Below, piece by piece: positions 1 to 9,792 of a stretch of DNA of 64,000 nt; position 1 is the first letter of the stretch, and every line of letters begins with the position of its first letter. The stretch covers positions 310,001 through 374,000 of the forward strand of contig NZ_PTIS01000001.1 of assembly GCF_002934235.1 (NCBI RefSeq), given 5' to 3'. This stretch comes from Clostridium algidicarnis DSM 15099. GTDB lineage: Bacteria; Bacillota; Clostridia; Clostridiales; Clostridiaceae. The translations under genes and the position numbers were made by a program. The notes beneath the pieces were generated by a model. The model saw nothing but the letters and a program-made list of their open reading frames with translations. It did not search any database and was not told the DNA's origin.

Positions 1-827
1 CTGAAAATATATTTGCAACAGAAGATATTTCATTAGCTTTAAAAGATTCAGAATTTGTAATCCTTGCAGTACCATCTCATGCTATACGGGAGATAACAAA
101 AGTTATAAAGCCATATATATCAAAAGAATCTATTGTTATAAGCATTGCAAAGGGAATCGAAGAAGGAAGCTACAAGAGATTATCACAGGTTATAGAAGAA
201 GAATTAGAAAATCCAGTTGTAGTATTTTCAGGACCTAGTCATGCAGAGGAAGTTTCTTTAGATATACCTACAACAGTAGTTGTAAGTTCAAAAGATATGG
301 ATAAAGCAAAGATTGTTCAAGACTTATTTTTTACACAAAGCCTTAGGGTTTACACTAATGATGATTTAATTGGTGTAGAAATAGGCGGAGCTGTAAAAAA
401 TATAATAGCTTTGGCAGCTGGTATATCAGATGGTATAGGATATGGTGATAATGCAAAAGCTGCTTTAATGACTAGAGGGATGAATGAGATAATTAAGATT
501 GGTGAATGCCTTGGAGGAAGAAAAGAAACATTTTTTGGACTTACAGGCATGGGGGACTTAATAGTAACCTGTACTTCTCTTCATAGTAGAAACAGGAGAG
601 CTGGCATACTAATAGGTGAAGGAAAGACTATGGATGAATCTATTGAAAGTGTAGGTATGGTAGTAGAGGGCATAAAAAGTTGTAAGGCTTTTTATGAATT
701 AAAAGAAAAGCTAAATGTATCTATGCCCATAACCGATACTCTATATAAGGTTCTTTTTCAAAACAAAGACCCAGAAGAAGGGGTTAAAGAATTAATGCAA
801 AGGGACAAAAAAGATGAAATTTATTAA
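1..827 (+). CDS. gpsA: NAD(P)-dependent glycerol-3-phosphate dehydrogenase, 5' end missing
   Basis: This enzyme reduces dihydroxyacetone phosphate to sn-glycerol 3-phosphate, the backbone for phospholipids, in the cytoplasm. The frame is open from base 3, so the start and the N-terminal nucleotide-binding glycines lie outside the window. About 274 codons are present of a protein usually near 330. Visible family marks are AVPSHAIRE, the GPSHAEEV segment, and [16 protein letters not shown], which carries the catalytic lysine and substrate loop. It is followed by a clear terminator and then spoIVA, the same order as in other spore formers. The identification is firm. Confidence 0.95.
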   Translation, partial: ENIFATEDISLALKDSEFVILAVPSHAIREITKVIKPYISKESIVISIAKGIEEGSYKRLSQVIEEELENPVVVFSGPSHAEEVSLDIPTTVVVSSKDMDKAKIVQDLFFTQSLRVYTNDDLIGVEIGGAVKNIIALAAGISDGIGYGDNAKAALMTRGMNEIIKIGECLGGRKETFFGLTGMGDLIVTCTSLHSRNRRAGILIGEGKTMDESIESVGMVVEGIKSCKAFYELKEKLNVSMPITDTLYKVLFQNKDPEEGVKELMQRDKKDEIY

Positions 828-855
828 GAAGACTAAAATTAGTCTTCTTTTTTTT
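826..855 (+). terminator. Rho-independent terminator after gpsA
   Basis: An 11-base stem (AAGAAGACTAA with its exact complement) begins in the gpsA stop codon and is followed by six Ts. It separates gpsA from spoIVA. Confidence 0.88.
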
Positions 856-926
856 GTTAGAAGTAATAAAGTGATTAAAGTATCAATATATATATAATGT
901 TAACATATAGTTTAGGAGGGTAGAAA

Positions 927-2405
927 TTGAATAATTTTAACATATACAAGGATATATCGGAACGAACCCAAGGGGATATATATGTAGGAGTTGTAGGTCC
1001 TGTTAGAACTGGTAAATCAACATTTATTAAACGGTTTATGGATACCATGGTAATTCCTAAAATCGAAAATGCCTATAAGAAACAAAGAGCGAAGGATGAA
1101 TTACCACAAAGCTCCTCTGGAAAGAGTATTCACACAACAGAACCAAAATTTGTTCCAAATGAAGCTATAGAAATGAGCTTAGAAGATGGAATAAAATTTA
1201 AAGTTAGAATGGTTGATTGTGTTGGATACATTGTAAAAGGAGCACTTGGTTATAAAGAGGGAGAAGAGCCTAAGATGGTTACTACACCTTGGTATGATTA
1301 TGCAATACCATTTGAAGAAGCAGCAGAAATAGGAACAAAAAAAGTTATTACTGAGCATTCTACTATAGGGCTTTTAATAACTACAGATGGAAGTATAACG
1401 GATATAACAAGAGAGGAATATGTAGAAGCAGAAGAAAGAGTCGTGGAAGAATTAAAAAATATGAATAGACCATTTATAATTGTTCTTAACTCATCTAAAG
1501 AATATGCTCCAGAAACTATAGCACTAAGGAAAGAGTTAGAAGATAAATATGATGTACCAGTCCAAACATTAGATGTATTGAATATGGAAGAAAAAGATAT
1601 GATGAATCTTTTCCAAAAGGTACTAAAAGAGTTCCCAATTAAAGAGATAAATATAGATATGCCTCATTGGATCGAAAAACTTGAGGGCACACACTGGCTT
1701 AAAATTAATTTCCTGAACATAATAAAGGATATGTGCAAAAATGTTTATAAAGTAAGAGATATAAAGAAAACTTTAGATGGAATAAAAGAAGAGGAATTTC
1801 TAGAAAATGCTTTAATTGATGAGATGGATATGGGAGAAGGTATAGCTAGGGTTACTATGAATCCTAAAGGTGGAGTATTTTATCAAATACTTAGCGAAAT
1901 ATGTGATTCTAGTATAAAGGGGGAAGATGAACTTTTAACTGTTATAAAAGAATTTCATCTAGCAAAGGTTGAATACGATAAAATATCTATGGCATTAAAA
2001 GATGTAAAAGAAACAGGCTATGGACTTGTACCACCTCAATTAGCTGAAATGAAGTTCGAAGAGCCAGAAATAGTAAAACAGGGCAATAAGTATGGCGTAA
2101 AATTAAAAGCTAGCGCACCATCCTTGCACTTTATTAAGGCTGATATTAAAACAGAAATATCTCCTATTATGGGATCTGAAAAGGAGAGTGAAGATTTAGT
2201 AAAATCTTTATTAGAACAATTTGAAAGTGATCCTTCAAAAATGTGGCAAAGTAATATGTTTGGTAAGTCCTTAGAAGTATTAGTAAAAGAAGGACTTCAA
2301 AATAAATTATATAAGATGCCAGAAGATGTCCAAAGCAAAATTCAAAGGACACTTCAAAAGATAATTAATGAAGGAAATGGTGGGCTCATTTGTATAATAT
2401 TATAA
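927..2405 (+). CDS. spoIVA: Stage IV sporulation protein A, spore coat ATPase
   Basis: SpoIVA is an ATPase that polymerises around the forespore to form the basement layer of the coat, anchored by the small protein SpoVM. The 492-residue length matches the family. The N-terminus shows a P-loop GPVRTGKS at residues 24-31 and a MVDCVG stretch near residues 95-100 at the Walker B position; the C-terminus ends in a short hydrophobic tail (NGGLICIIL) as expected. Translation starts at a TTG seven bases after AGGAGGG; no better start is seen. It is a single-gene unit between hairpins. A sigma-E promoter is expected from biology, but I could not assign one convincingly. Confidence 0.97.
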   Translation: MNNFNIYKDISERTQGDIYVGVVGPVRTGKSTFIKRFMDTMVIPKIENAYKKQRAKDELPQSSSGKSIHTTEPKFVPNEAIEMSLEDGIKFKVRMVDCVGYIVKGALGYKEGEEPKMVTTPWYDYAIPFEEAAEIGTKKVITEHSTIGLLITTDGSITDITREEYVEAEERVVEELKNMNRPFIIVLNSSKEYAPETIALRKELEDKYDVPVQTLDVLNMEEKDMMNLFQKVLKEFPIKEINIDMPHWIEKLEGTHWLKINFLNIIKDMCKNVYKVRDIKKTLDGIKEEEFLENALIDEMDMGEGIARVTMNPKGGVFYQILSEICDSSIKGEDELLTVIKEFHLAKVEYDKISMALKDVKETGYGLVPPQLAEMKFEEPEIVKQGNKYGVKLKASAPSLHFIKADIKTEISPIMGSEKESEDLVKSLLEQFESDPSKMWQSNMFGKSLEVLVKEGLQNKLYKMPEDVQSKIQRTLQKIINEGNGGLICIIL

Positions 2406-2436
2406 GTTTAATATTAGATTAAATATTAAATTTAAA

Positions 2437-2481
2437 TCAAAGGTGTGACAAAGTATACATGATATTTTGTCACACCTTTGA
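2437..2481 (+). terminator. Strong hairpin downstream of spoIVA, probable terminator
   Basis: A perfect 16-base inverted repeat (TCAAAGGTGTGACAAA and complement) encloses a 13-base loop. There is no clear T tract on either side, so it may end transcription inefficiently or protect the spoIVA mRNA 3' end. Confidence 0.5.
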
Positions 2482-2531
2482 ATAATTATAATTTACATAT
2501 TAGAGTCTTGTTATAATAAGACTTTAATATA

Positions 2532-2560
2532 TTTACATAAAGATAATATAAAGCTATAAT
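2532..2560 (+). promoter_or_regulatory. Sigma-A-type promoter for gltX
   Basis: TTTACA and TATAAT are separated by 17 bases. The predicted start near 2567 leaves a leader of about 130 bases before gltX. The leader contains only short hairpins and shows no T-box sequence. Confidence 0.6.
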
Positions 2561-2698
2561 AATAAGTAAGTAGGTTATTATAACCAATAAATTAATATTG
2601 TGAAATATAGCCCTTCATCTTAAATAGAAGATGATAGGTTTTATTTTTTAAAATAACATATAGTACATTTAAAGTACACACTTGAAAGGATGAATAGC

Positions 2699-4357
2699 AT
2701 GAGTAATGAAGAACTAGGAGAACTTTTATTCCCTAAAATAGAGAAAACGCCGAAATATTATTTAGAACGTTATCCAAAAAGAGAGATTAAAGAAGAAGCT
2801 AAGGTAGTTAGATATGCTCCAAGCCCTACAGGATTTCAGCATATAGGTGGTGTATTTGCAGCGCTTATAGATGAAAGAATAGCAAGTCAAAGTGAAGGGG
2901 TTTTTATATTAAGAATAGAGGATACTGATCAAAAAAGAGAGGTTGAAGGAGCTATTTATGACACTATAGAAACCATGAAACACTTTGGCATGAATTTTAA
3001 TGAAGGTGTCACAGGAGATGATAAAGAAATAGGCGAGTATGGTCCTTATAAACAAAGCCTTAGAAAAGAAATTTACCAAACTTTTGCAAAAGACTTAGTT
3101 AAAAAAGGATTAGCATATCCATGTTTTTGCACTCAAGAAGAATTAAACGAAGTTAGAGAAAATCAAATTTCAATAAAGGTTACTCCAGGATACTATGGGG
3201 AGTATGCAAAATGTAGAAATTTATCTTTAGATGACATTAAGTCTCATATTGAAAAGGGTGATAATTTTATTTTAAGATTAAAATCGCCAGGGGATATAGA
3301 AAATAGAGTTGAATTTCATGACTTAATAAAAGGAGATATTTCTTTTCCAGAAAACAATCAGGACATAGTTATAATAAAGTCAGATGGGCTTCCAACTTAT
3401 CATTTTGCACATGCTATTGACGATTATTTAATGAAGACAACTCATGTAATAAGGGGTGAGGAATGGTTATCATCATTACCAATACATGTTCAATTATTTG
3501 AGGTTTTGGGATTTGATGCTCCAAAGTTTGCTCATATTCCAACTATAATGAAACAAGATGGAGATGCTAAAAGAAAACTAAGCAAAAGAAAAGATCCAGA
3601 AAGTGCTGTTTCTTATTACAAAGAGCAGGGGTATCCTGTGGAATCAGTTACTGAGTATCTTTTGAATATAATAAATTCTAATTTCGAACAATGGAGAGAA
3701 GAAAATCCTAAACTAAGTTATAAGGACTTTCCAGTATCTTTAGAGAAGATGAGCAAAAGTGGAGCTTTATTTGATATAATTAAGCTAAATGATGTAAGTA
3801 AAAATATAATAGCTAAAATGAACTCTGACAAAGTATATGAATTATATATAGAGTGGGCAAAAGAATTTGACAAAGAAAGTTATGATCTTGCAGTTAAGTA
3901 TGAAGATAAATTAAGAAAAGTCTTTAATATAGATAAAGAAGGAACAAAGCCAAGAAAAGACTTTGAAAAGTGGAGTGATGTTAAAGAAAAGATATTTTAT
4001 TTCTTTGATGAACTATTCTATCTTAAAGGGGTAGAGGATGTAGAACTTCCTAAAAATATGAGCTTAGATGAAGCAAAAAGTATAGTTAAAGAATATATTA
4101 AAATATTTAATATAAACGAAGACAATAATGTATGGTTTGAAAACCTAAAGTCACTAGCTTTAAAATTAGGTTATGCAGGAGATAGAAAAACTTTTAAAAA
4201 GGATCCAGAAAGCTATAAAGGTATGGTTTCAGATGTTGCTGGAGTTATAAGAAGTGCGCTCACACATAGAACAAATACACCTGATTTGCACACTATAATT
4301 CAAATAATGGGTAAAGAAAAGGTAGAAGAAAGATTTGAAAAGTTTTTAAATTTATAA
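2699..4357 (+). CDS. gltX: Glutamyl-tRNA synthetase
   Basis: This class I synthetase charges tRNA-Glu with glutamate. The HIGH-type motif is [12 protein letters not shown] near residues 41-51 and the KMSKS-type motif is KLSKRKD near 293-299. FILRIEDTD and the CFCTQEEL and AKCRN cysteines also fit class I Glu/Gln enzymes. The ATG at 2699 is preferred because AAAGGA lies eight bases before it; an in-frame ATG at 2690 overlaps that site. At 552 residues it is longer than the common 480-500-residue bacterial form, as seen in a divergent clostridial branch. Glutaminyl-tRNA synthetase is the main alternative, but the overall motif pattern favours GluRS. Confidence 0.88.
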   Translation: MSNEELGELLFPKIEKTPKYYLERYPKREIKEEAKVVRYAPSPTGFQHIGGVFAALIDERIASQSEGVFILRIEDTDQKREVEGAIYDTIETMKHFGMNFNEGVTGDDKEIGEYGPYKQSLRKEIYQTFAKDLVKKGLAYPCFCTQEELNEVRENQISIKVTPGYYGEYAKCRNLSLDDIKSHIEKGDNFILRLKSPGDIENRVEFHDLIKGDISFPENNQDIVIIKSDGLPTYHFAHAIDDYLMKTTHVIRGEEWLSSLPIHVQLFEVLGFDAPKFAHIPTIMKQDGDAKRKLSKRKDPESAVSYYKEQGYPVESVTEYLLNIINSNFEQWREENPKLSYKDFPVSLEKMSKSGALFDIIKLNDVSKNIIAKMNSDKVYELYIEWAKEFDKESYDLAVKYEDKLRKVFNIDKEGTKPRKDFEKWSDVKEKIFYFFDELFYLKGVEDVELPKNMSLDEAKSIVKEYIKIFNINEDNNVWFENLKSLALKLGYAGDRKTFKKDPESYKGMVSDVAGVIRSALTHRTNTPDLHTIIQIMGKEKVEERFEKFLNL

Positions 4358-4364
4358 AAACATA

Positions 4365-4393
4365 TTGACAATTATAATTACAGATGGTAGTCT
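4365..4393 (+). promoter_or_regulatory. Promoter of the pyrimidine operon
   Basis: A consensus -35 TTGACA is followed after 17 bases by TAGTCT, with TG one base before it (extended -10). The predicted start near 4400 sits just before the PyrR-type hairpin. Confidence 0.65.
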
Positions 4394-4408
4394 AAATAAG
4401 ATAGTAAG

Positions 4409-4439
4409 CCTTTAATTTGATTCAGAGAAATCAGTAAGG
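4409..4439 (+). promoter_or_regulatory. PyrR-binding anti-antiterminator hairpin
   Basis: The loop GATTCAGAGAAATC at 4419-4432 fits the PyrR site pattern ARUCCNGNGAGGYU if two base pairs have changed together (A-U to G-C, C-G to U-A), with the loop core CAGAGA intact. A lower stem CCTT/AAGG (4409-4412 with 4436-4439) and an internal bulge also match. When UMP-bound PyrR holds this hairpin, AAGGAAG at 4436-4442 cannot form the antiterminator, and the following terminator can fold. This is sequence pattern plus known PyrR mechanism; pyrR itself is not in the window. Confidence 0.75.
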
Positions 4440-4477
4440 AAGATATAGATGAATATAACAATATTTATGTTATTGTT

Positions 4478-4507
4478 ATGCCTTCCTTTTTAAGGAAGGC
4501 ATTTTTT
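4478..4507 (+). terminator. pyr operon attenuator terminator
   Basis: An 11-base stem (ATGCCTTCCTT with its complement) has a three-base loop and a run of Ts. Its 5' arm, CTTCCTT at 4482-4488, is exactly complementary to AAGGAAG at 4436-4442, giving the competing antiterminator expected for PyrR attenuation. Confidence 0.85.
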
Positions 4508-4655
4508 GTTAAGTTGTTTAGATAATAACTTATTCAATTTATATAAATGCATCTATAGAAATGTAAAACAATAGCGATGAAAGTTAAGGCCTACAAAAAT
4601 TAAATATTATATAACCTTTAAAATTAACACAGTGATGTTAAAAGGAGAGATGATT

Positions 4656-5579
4656 ATGTTAAAAGGAAGACACTTAGTTGACCCTATGGATTTTACTCTA
4701 GAGGAAATTCAAGAAATACTTATTCTAAGTGAAAAAATTATTTTAAATCCAAATGATTATTCAGATATTTGTAAAGGTAAAATATTAGCAAGTCTATTCT
4801 ATGAGCCAAGCACTAGAACCAGATTTAGCTTTGAGGCCGCTATGTTAAGACTTGGAGGACAGGTTATAGGCTTTTCAGAAGCAAATTCTAGTTCTGTAGC
4901 TAAGGGCGAAAGTATTGCAGATACTATAAGGACTGTAGGCTGCTATGCTGATATAGCAGCTATTAGACACCCTAAAGAGGGATCTTCAAAAATCGCATCT
5001 CAGTACTCCTCTATTCCAGTAATAAATGCAGGAGATGGGGGACATCAACATCCAACTCAGACACTTACAGATTTACTCACCATAAAAAGCATAAAAGGAA
5101 ACTTAGATAATAATGTAATTGGTATTTGTGGTGATTTAAAATTTGGAAGAACAGTACACTCTCTAATAAAATCCATGTCTAGATACAAAAACAATAAATT
5201 CGTATTAATATCTCCAAAGCAATTAAGCATACCAGATTATATAAGTAAAGAAGTATTAAAAAAGAATAATATAGAATACCTAGAAATAGAAAAAATGGAT
5301 GATGTAATAAAAGATTTAGATATTCTTTATATGACAAGAGTTCAAAAAGAAAGATTCTTTAATGAAGATGAGTATTTAAAGCTTAAAGATAGTTATATAT
5401 TAAATAAAGAAAAAATGAACAAATCTAAAGAAGATATGATAGTTATGCATCCTTTACCAAGAGTTAACGAAATAGCCTATGAAGTAGATGAAGATCCAAG
5501 AGCTTGTTATTTTGAGCAAGCTAAATATGGAATGTATGTAAGAATGGCTTTAATGGCTAAACTTTTGGGGGTGAACTAA
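4656..5579 (+). CDS. pyrB: Aspartate carbamoyltransferase catalytic chain
   Basis: PyrB joins carbamoyl phosphate and aspartate to make carbamoyl-aspartate, the first committed step to UMP. The family motifs are in order: [10 protein letters not shown] at residues 51-60 (carbamoyl phosphate site), SSSVAKGES at 78-86, HPTQTLTDL at 132-140 and MHPLPRVNE near the C-terminus. Of three nearby in-frame ATGs, the one at 4656 has GGAG seven bases upstream and gives the usual 307 residues. It is the first gene of the operon, behind the attenuator, and pyrI follows after one base, as expected for a catalytic-regulatory holoenzyme. Confidence 0.97.
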   Translation: MLKGRHLVDPMDFTLEEIQEILILSEKIILNPNDYSDICKGKILASLFYEPSTRTRFSFEAAMLRLGGQVIGFSEANSSSVAKGESIADTIRTVGCYADIAAIRHPKEGSSKIASQYSSIPVINAGDGGHQHPTQTLTDLLTIKSIKGNLDNNVIGICGDLKFGRTVHSLIKSMSRYKNNKFVLISPKQLSIPDYISKEVLKKNNIEYLEIEKMDDVIKDLDILYMTRVQKERFFNEDEYLKLKDSYILNKEKMNKSKEDMIVMHPLPRVNEIAYEVDEDPRACYFEQAKYGMYVRMALMAKLLGVN

Positions 5580-5580
5580 T

Positions 5581-6012
5581 ATGGTTTCTATAAATAGTAT
5601 TAGAAAAGGTATTGTGATAGATCACATAAAGGCTGGGCTTGGAATGAAAATATTTAAATATCTAGGTTTAGATAATGCAAATTATACCGTGGCTTTAATT
5701 ATGAATGCTCCAAGTTCTAAACTTAATAGGAAAGATATGATAAAAATAGAAAACGAGCTAGATATAGATTACACAGTACTTGGGATTTTAGATCCCTCAA
5801 TAACTATAGATATAATAGAGGATGAAAAGATAGTAAAAAAATTAAAACTTCAACTACCTCTAAATGTTGAGAATATAATAAAATGCAAAAATCCAAGGTG
5901 TATAACTTCTGTAGAAAATTATATTCCTCAAAGCTTTTATTTATCAGATAGAAAAAATAGTGAGTATAGATGTACTTATTGTGATGAAGCTTCTAATCTT
6001 GAAGATATATAA
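5581..6012 (+). CDS. pyrI: Aspartate carbamoyltransferase regulatory chain
   Basis: PyrI binds nucleotide effectors and gives allosteric control to the PyrB trimer. The 143-residue protein has an N-terminal effector domain and a C-terminal zinc domain with C102, C107, C131 and C134 (CKNPRC and CTYC). It begins one base after the pyrB stop, so the two chains are probably made together by coupled translation. PyrI is typical of enterobacteria, archaea and clostridia but absent from Bacillus. Confidence 0.96.
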   Translation: MVSINSIRKGIVIDHIKAGLGMKIFKYLGLDNANYTVALIMNAPSSKLNRKDMIKIENELDIDYTVLGILDPSITIDIIEDEKIVKKLKLQLPLNVENIIKCKNPRCITSVENYIPQSFYLSDRKNSEYRCTYCDEASNLEDI

Positions 6013-6027
6013 AAAGGAGGAGTAATA

Positions 6028-7224
6028 ATGAGGTTGCTTATAAAGAACGTAAATATAATAGATTACAAGGATAATTTTTTCGGAGATGTTTATATAGAAG
6101 AAGGAAAAATAACTAGTATAGGAAAAAATATAGATAAAGAATGTGAAATCATAGATGGAAAGGGATATAAGTTACTTCCGGCTTTTGTAGATCTTCATAG
6201 CCATTTTAGAGATCCAGGGTATACCTATAAAGAAGATTTATATACAGGAAGTAAAGCAGCAGCGAAGGGTGGATATACAGTAGTAAATCTTATGGCAAAT
6301 ACAAATCCTGTTTGCAGCAATACAAAGGTATTAAGTAGTATAAGAAATAAAGCTAAAGAAATAAATATCATTGACATAAATCAGTGTATGGCAATTACAG
6401 AAGATATTAAGGGTGAAAACATTGATAGTCTTAAAGAAATAACAAGGTATGATGAGATTAAATTTGTAAGTGACGACGGCAAAGGTGTATCTGATAGCAA
6501 AGTTATGATTGAGGCCATGAGGGTATGCAAAGATAAAGATATTACAATGATTTCGCATGCTGAGAGTCAAGAATTATCAGATATTGATATGAGGCTTGCT
6601 GAAAATACTATGACATGGAGAGATATAGTACTTGCTAAATTTACGGGAGTAAAGCTTCACTTAGCGCATGTTAGTACAAAAGAATCTATGAAATATATAA
6701 TTGAAGCTAAGGAGGAAGGATCTAAGGTAACCTGCGAGGTAACACCTCATCATATAGCCCTTACTTCTAAAACAAATTATAGAGTAAACCCTCCTTTAAG
6801 AGAAGAAGAGGATAGAAAGTTTTTGATAAAAGCTATTAAAGATGGATATGTAGATGCAATAGCTACAGACCATGCACCTCATAGCAAAAAGGATAAAGAA
6901 AAAGGATCCCCAGGGCTTATAGGGCTTGAAAGTGCCTTTAATGTATGTTACACAACTTTAGTTAAAGAAGAAGGAATATCTATAAATAAGTTGTCAGAAA
7001 TTATGTCATATAATCCAGCTAGAATAATGGGGCTTAATAAGGGGAAAATTAGCATAGGGTTTGATGCAGACTTTGTTTTAGTAGATACAGAAAAACAATG
7101 CGAAATATATGAGGAAGATATAATTTCAAAAAGTAACAACACTCCCTTTATAGGGTTTAAAGGATATGGGAAAATACTTGCAACTATAAAAGGTGGCAAA
7201 GTTATTTATAAAGGAGATATATAA
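6028..7224 (+). CDS. pyrC: Dihydroorotase
   Basis: This zinc amidohydrolase cyclises carbamoyl-aspartate to dihydroorotate. The metal-binding DLHSHFRDPGYTYKED segment lies at residues 55-70 (H57 and H59), further histidines are in ISHAES and LAHVS, and the late aspartate motif is ATDHAPHS. The length of 398 is close to the usual Gram-positive form. AAGGAGG lies six bases before the ATG. It is the third gene of the pyr operon. Confidence 0.96.
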   Translation: MRLLIKNVNIIDYKDNFFGDVYIEEGKITSIGKNIDKECEIIDGKGYKLLPAFVDLHSHFRDPGYTYKEDLYTGSKAAAKGGYTVVNLMANTNPVCSNTKVLSSIRNKAKEINIIDINQCMAITEDIKGENIDSLKEITRYDEIKFVSDDGKGVSDSKVMIEAMRVCKDKDITMISHAESQELSDIDMRLAENTMTWRDIVLAKFTGVKLHLAHVSTKESMKYIIEAKEEGSKVTCEVTPHHIALTSKTNYRVNPPLREEEDRKFLIKAIKDGYVDAIATDHAPHSKKDKEKGSPGLIGLESAFNVCYTTLVKEEGISINKLSEIMSYNPARIMGLNKGKISIGFDADFVLVDTEKQCEIYEEDIISKSNNTPFIGFKGYGKILATIKGGKVIYKGDI

Positions 7225-7226
7225 TT

Positions 7227-8090
7227 ATGAGTATAATGGATAAACTTTACGAAAAGGTTGAAGAAAGAGGGAATACTTGTGTAGGCTTAGATACCAGTTT
7301 AGATTATATACCTCCATCAATAAAGATAAAATTTACAAATTATGAAGATATGATATTTAATTTTAATAAGGAGATAATAGATTCAACCTTTGATAAGGTG
7401 GCTTGCTTTAAACTTCAGATAGCTTATTATGAGGCACAAGGTATAGAAGGTTTAAGAGCATACTCAAAGACATTAAAATATATAAAAGAAAAAGACTCTT
7501 TAGCTATAGGTGATATAAAAAGAGGGGATATAAAAGATACAGCAAAGATGTATGCAAAAGCGCATTTTGAAGGAGACTTAGAGTGTGACTTTATAACCTT
7601 AAATCCTTATATGGGAATGGATAGCATAGAACCCTACCTTCCTTATATAAAAAAAGGAGATAAAGGAGTTTTTATTTTAATTAGAACTTCTAATAAGGGA
7701 GCCGAGGATATACAGTATATAGAATCAAAGGATGGAAAAAGAGTATATGATATCATGGGCGAAAAGATATCTTGTATGGGCAGGGAATATATAGGTGAAA
7801 AAGGATATAGCCAAATAGGAGCTGTTGTAGGATGCACTCACATAGAAGAAGGAAAAGATTTAAGAGAAAAGTTAAATAATACCTTCTTTTTAATACCTGG
7901 ATATGGTGCTCAAGGGGGAAGAGCAGAAGATGTAGCAATTTATTTAAATAAAGGTAATGGAGGAGTTGTGAACTCTTCTAGAAAGATAATTTTAGCTTAT
8001 AAAGAGCATAAAGGAGAAGATGTAGGGTTTTATGCTCGGCAGGAAGTAATGAGGATGAATGATGAAATAAAAAATGCTTTAAATATTTAA
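7227..8090 (+). CDS. pyrF: Orotidine 5'-phosphate decarboxylase (longer type 2 form)
   Basis: PyrF decarboxylates OMP to UMP, the last step of the pathway. CVGLDTSLDYIP near residue 18 and the catalytic GDIKRGDIKDTA motif near 93 mark the family. At 287 residues it belongs to the longer group found in clostridia and actinobacteria rather than the 230-240-residue Bacillus type. Its ribosome binding site lies inside the end of pyrC, two bases upstream, which suggests coupled translation. Confidence 0.95.
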   Translation: MSIMDKLYEKVEERGNTCVGLDTSLDYIPPSIKIKFTNYEDMIFNFNKEIIDSTFDKVACFKLQIAYYEAQGIEGLRAYSKTLKYIKEKDSLAIGDIKRGDIKDTAKMYAKAHFEGDLECDFITLNPYMGMDSIEPYLPYIKKGDKGVFILIRTSNKGAEDIQYIESKDGKRVYDIMGEKISCMGREYIGEKGYSQIGAVVGCTHIEEGKDLREKLNNTFFLIPGYGAQGGRAEDVAIYLNKGNGGVVNSSRKIILAYKEHKGEDVGFYARQEVMRMNDEIKNALNI

Positions 8091-8106
8091 ATTTATGGAG
8101 GTATAT

Positions 8107-8862
8107 ATGAGTGCTAATTTTACGAAAGTAAAGGTAATAAAAAATGATGAAGTTTATAATAATATATTTAGCCTTTGTGTTGAATTAAATGAAGATGTAG
8201 AAAATTTACTTCCAGGTAAGTTTTATATGTTAAAGCTAGAAGATACTGAAACCCTTTTACCAAGACCAATAAGTATATGCAGTTTTAATTCAAATAAACT
8301 GGAATTTCTTTATGAAGTTGTGGGAAAGGGTACTAAAAGTTTTAGTACCCTTTCTACGGGAGAATATATAAATATAATTGGCCCTTTAGGAAATGGGTTT
8401 CCAGTGCATGAAGCTAAAGGAAAGATAGCTATTATATCGGGAGGCATTGGCATAGCACCAATGAAAGAACTCATAAAAAGTTTAAAGGATTCAAAGGATA
8501 TAGATATAATACACTTATATTCAGGTTTTAGGGAAGAACCTTATTTTATGGAAGGCTTTAAAGATACAGCCGACAAAATTTATATAGCTACGGATAGTGG
8601 AAAGGAAGGACATAAAGGCTTTATAACAGATATTATAGATTATAAAAATTATGATTTAGTATTTTGTTGTGGGCCCTTACCTATGATGAAAAAGGTTGCA
8701 CAAAGCTGCAAGGAATGTGGGGTTAAATCTTATATATCTATGGAAGGTCATATGGCCTGTGGTGTTGGAGCCTGCCTTGTATGCACATGTAAAACTAAAG
8801 AGGGAAATAAAAGAACATGTAAAGATGGACCAATTTTCTTAGGTGAAACCTTAGAATTTTAA
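8107..8862 (+). CDS. pyrK: Dihydroorotate dehydrogenase electron-transfer subunit
   Basis: PyrK carries FAD and a 2Fe-2S cluster and passes electrons between PyrD and NAD. The flavin-binding LPRPISICSF is at residues 51-60, the nucleotide-binding SGGIGIAPMKEL near 111-122, and the cluster cysteines are C218, C223, C226 and C238. The start at 8107 is preferred because GGAGG at 8097-8101 precedes it; an in-frame ATG at 8095 overlaps that site. The product is 251 residues. It pairs with the class 1B PyrD encoded next. Confidence 0.95.
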   Translation: MSANFTKVKVIKNDEVYNNIFSLCVELNEDVENLLPGKFYMLKLEDTETLLPRPISICSFNSNKLEFLYEVVGKGTKSFSTLSTGEYINIIGPLGNGFPVHEAKGKIAIISGGIGIAPMKELIKSLKDSKDIDIIHLYSGFREEPYFMEGFKDTADKIYIATDSGKEGHKGFITDIIDYKNYDLVFCCGPLPMMKKVAQSCKECGVKSYISMEGHMACGVGACLVCTCKTKEGNKRTCKDGPIFLGETLEF

Positions 8863-8874
8863 AGGGAGAGTATT

Positions 8875-9774
8875 ATGAAAATAAATATAAATGGTATTGA
8901 ATTTAAAAATCCTGTTATAGCAGCCTCTGGTACCTTTGGATTTGGGCAAGAATACAATGATTTTTATGATGTAGGAAAGCTTGGAGGTATATGTACTAAA
9001 GGGCTTACTCTAAATCCTAAAGAAGGAAATGAAGGCGTTAGATCCTATGAAACTCCTTTAGGTATGCTAAACAGTGTAGGACTACAAAATATAGGTGTAG
9101 AAGAATTTGTAACAAGTGAACTTCCTAAAATGAAAAAACTAAATACAAATATAATAGCTAATTTAGGTGGAGGATCTATAGAAGACTACGAAAGGGCCGT
9201 AGAGATTTTAAACAGTAGTGATATAGATATGATAGAACTTAACATATCTTGCCCTAATGTAAAGGAGGGTGGCATGGCCTTTGGTATAAAATCTGAAGTT
9301 GCTTATGATGTAGTATCTAGGATAAAAAAGATAAGTAAAAAGAAGATAATGGTAAAGTTATCTCCTAATGCAGAGGATATTGTAGATATGGCATATAATT
9401 GCTGTATGGCTGGAGCTGATAGTTTGTCATTAATAAATACATTAAAGGGTATGGCTATAGATATAAAATCAAAGAAACCTGTATTTAATAACATATTTGC
9501 TGGATTATCTGGTCCGGCAGTTAAACCTATAGCACTAAGAATGGTTTATGAAGTCTCTTCTAAAGTTAATATACCCGTAGTTGGAATAGGTGGTATAGCT
9601 TCCACAGAAGACGCACTTGAATTTATAATGGCAGGAGCTACAGCAGTTCAGATAGGAACTGCAAATTTTTATAATCCAAGGGTTGGAATAGAAGTAGTTA
9701 ATGGTATACATAAGTATATGAAAGAAGAAGGAATAAAGGATTTGTCGGAAATAAGAGGCATAGCACAAATATAA
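8875..9774 (+). CDS. pyrD: Dihydroorotate dehydrogenase, class 1B catalytic subunit
   Basis: PyrD oxidises dihydroorotate to orotate with FMN. The base is C126 in [11 protein letters not shown], the pattern of class 1B enzymes that use NAD through PyrK. ASGTFGFG near residues 17-24, [12 protein letters not shown] near 61-72 and the late VGIGGIAS phosphate site support the call. The length of 299 is typical. It follows pyrK by 12 bases. Confidence 0.96.
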   Translation: MKININGIEFKNPVIAASGTFGFGQEYNDFYDVGKLGGICTKGLTLNPKEGNEGVRSYETPLGMLNSVGLQNIGVEEFVTSELPKMKKLNTNIIANLGGGSIEDYERAVEILNSSDIDMIELNISCPNVKEGGMAFGIKSEVAYDVVSRIKKISKKKIMVKLSPNAEDIVDMAYNCCMAGADSLSLINTLKGMAIDIKSKKPVFNNIFAGLSGPAVKPIALRMVYEVSSKVNIPVVGIGGIASTEDALEFIMAGATAVQIGTANFYNPRVGIEVVNGIHKYMKEEGIKDLSEIRGIAQI

Positions 9775-9792
9775 TTTTAAGGAGTTGTTATT

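Noticed and set aside
880-926. Possible sigma-E promoter before spoIVA (CATATAGT with AT-rich -35)
   Set aside because: The -10-like element would place the transcript start within the ribosome binding site, and the -35 match is no better than the AT background.
2561-2698. T-box or other amino-acid leader before gltX
   Set aside because: No T-box core sequence, specifier loop or terminator/antiterminator pair was seen; just small hairpins in AT-rich sequence.
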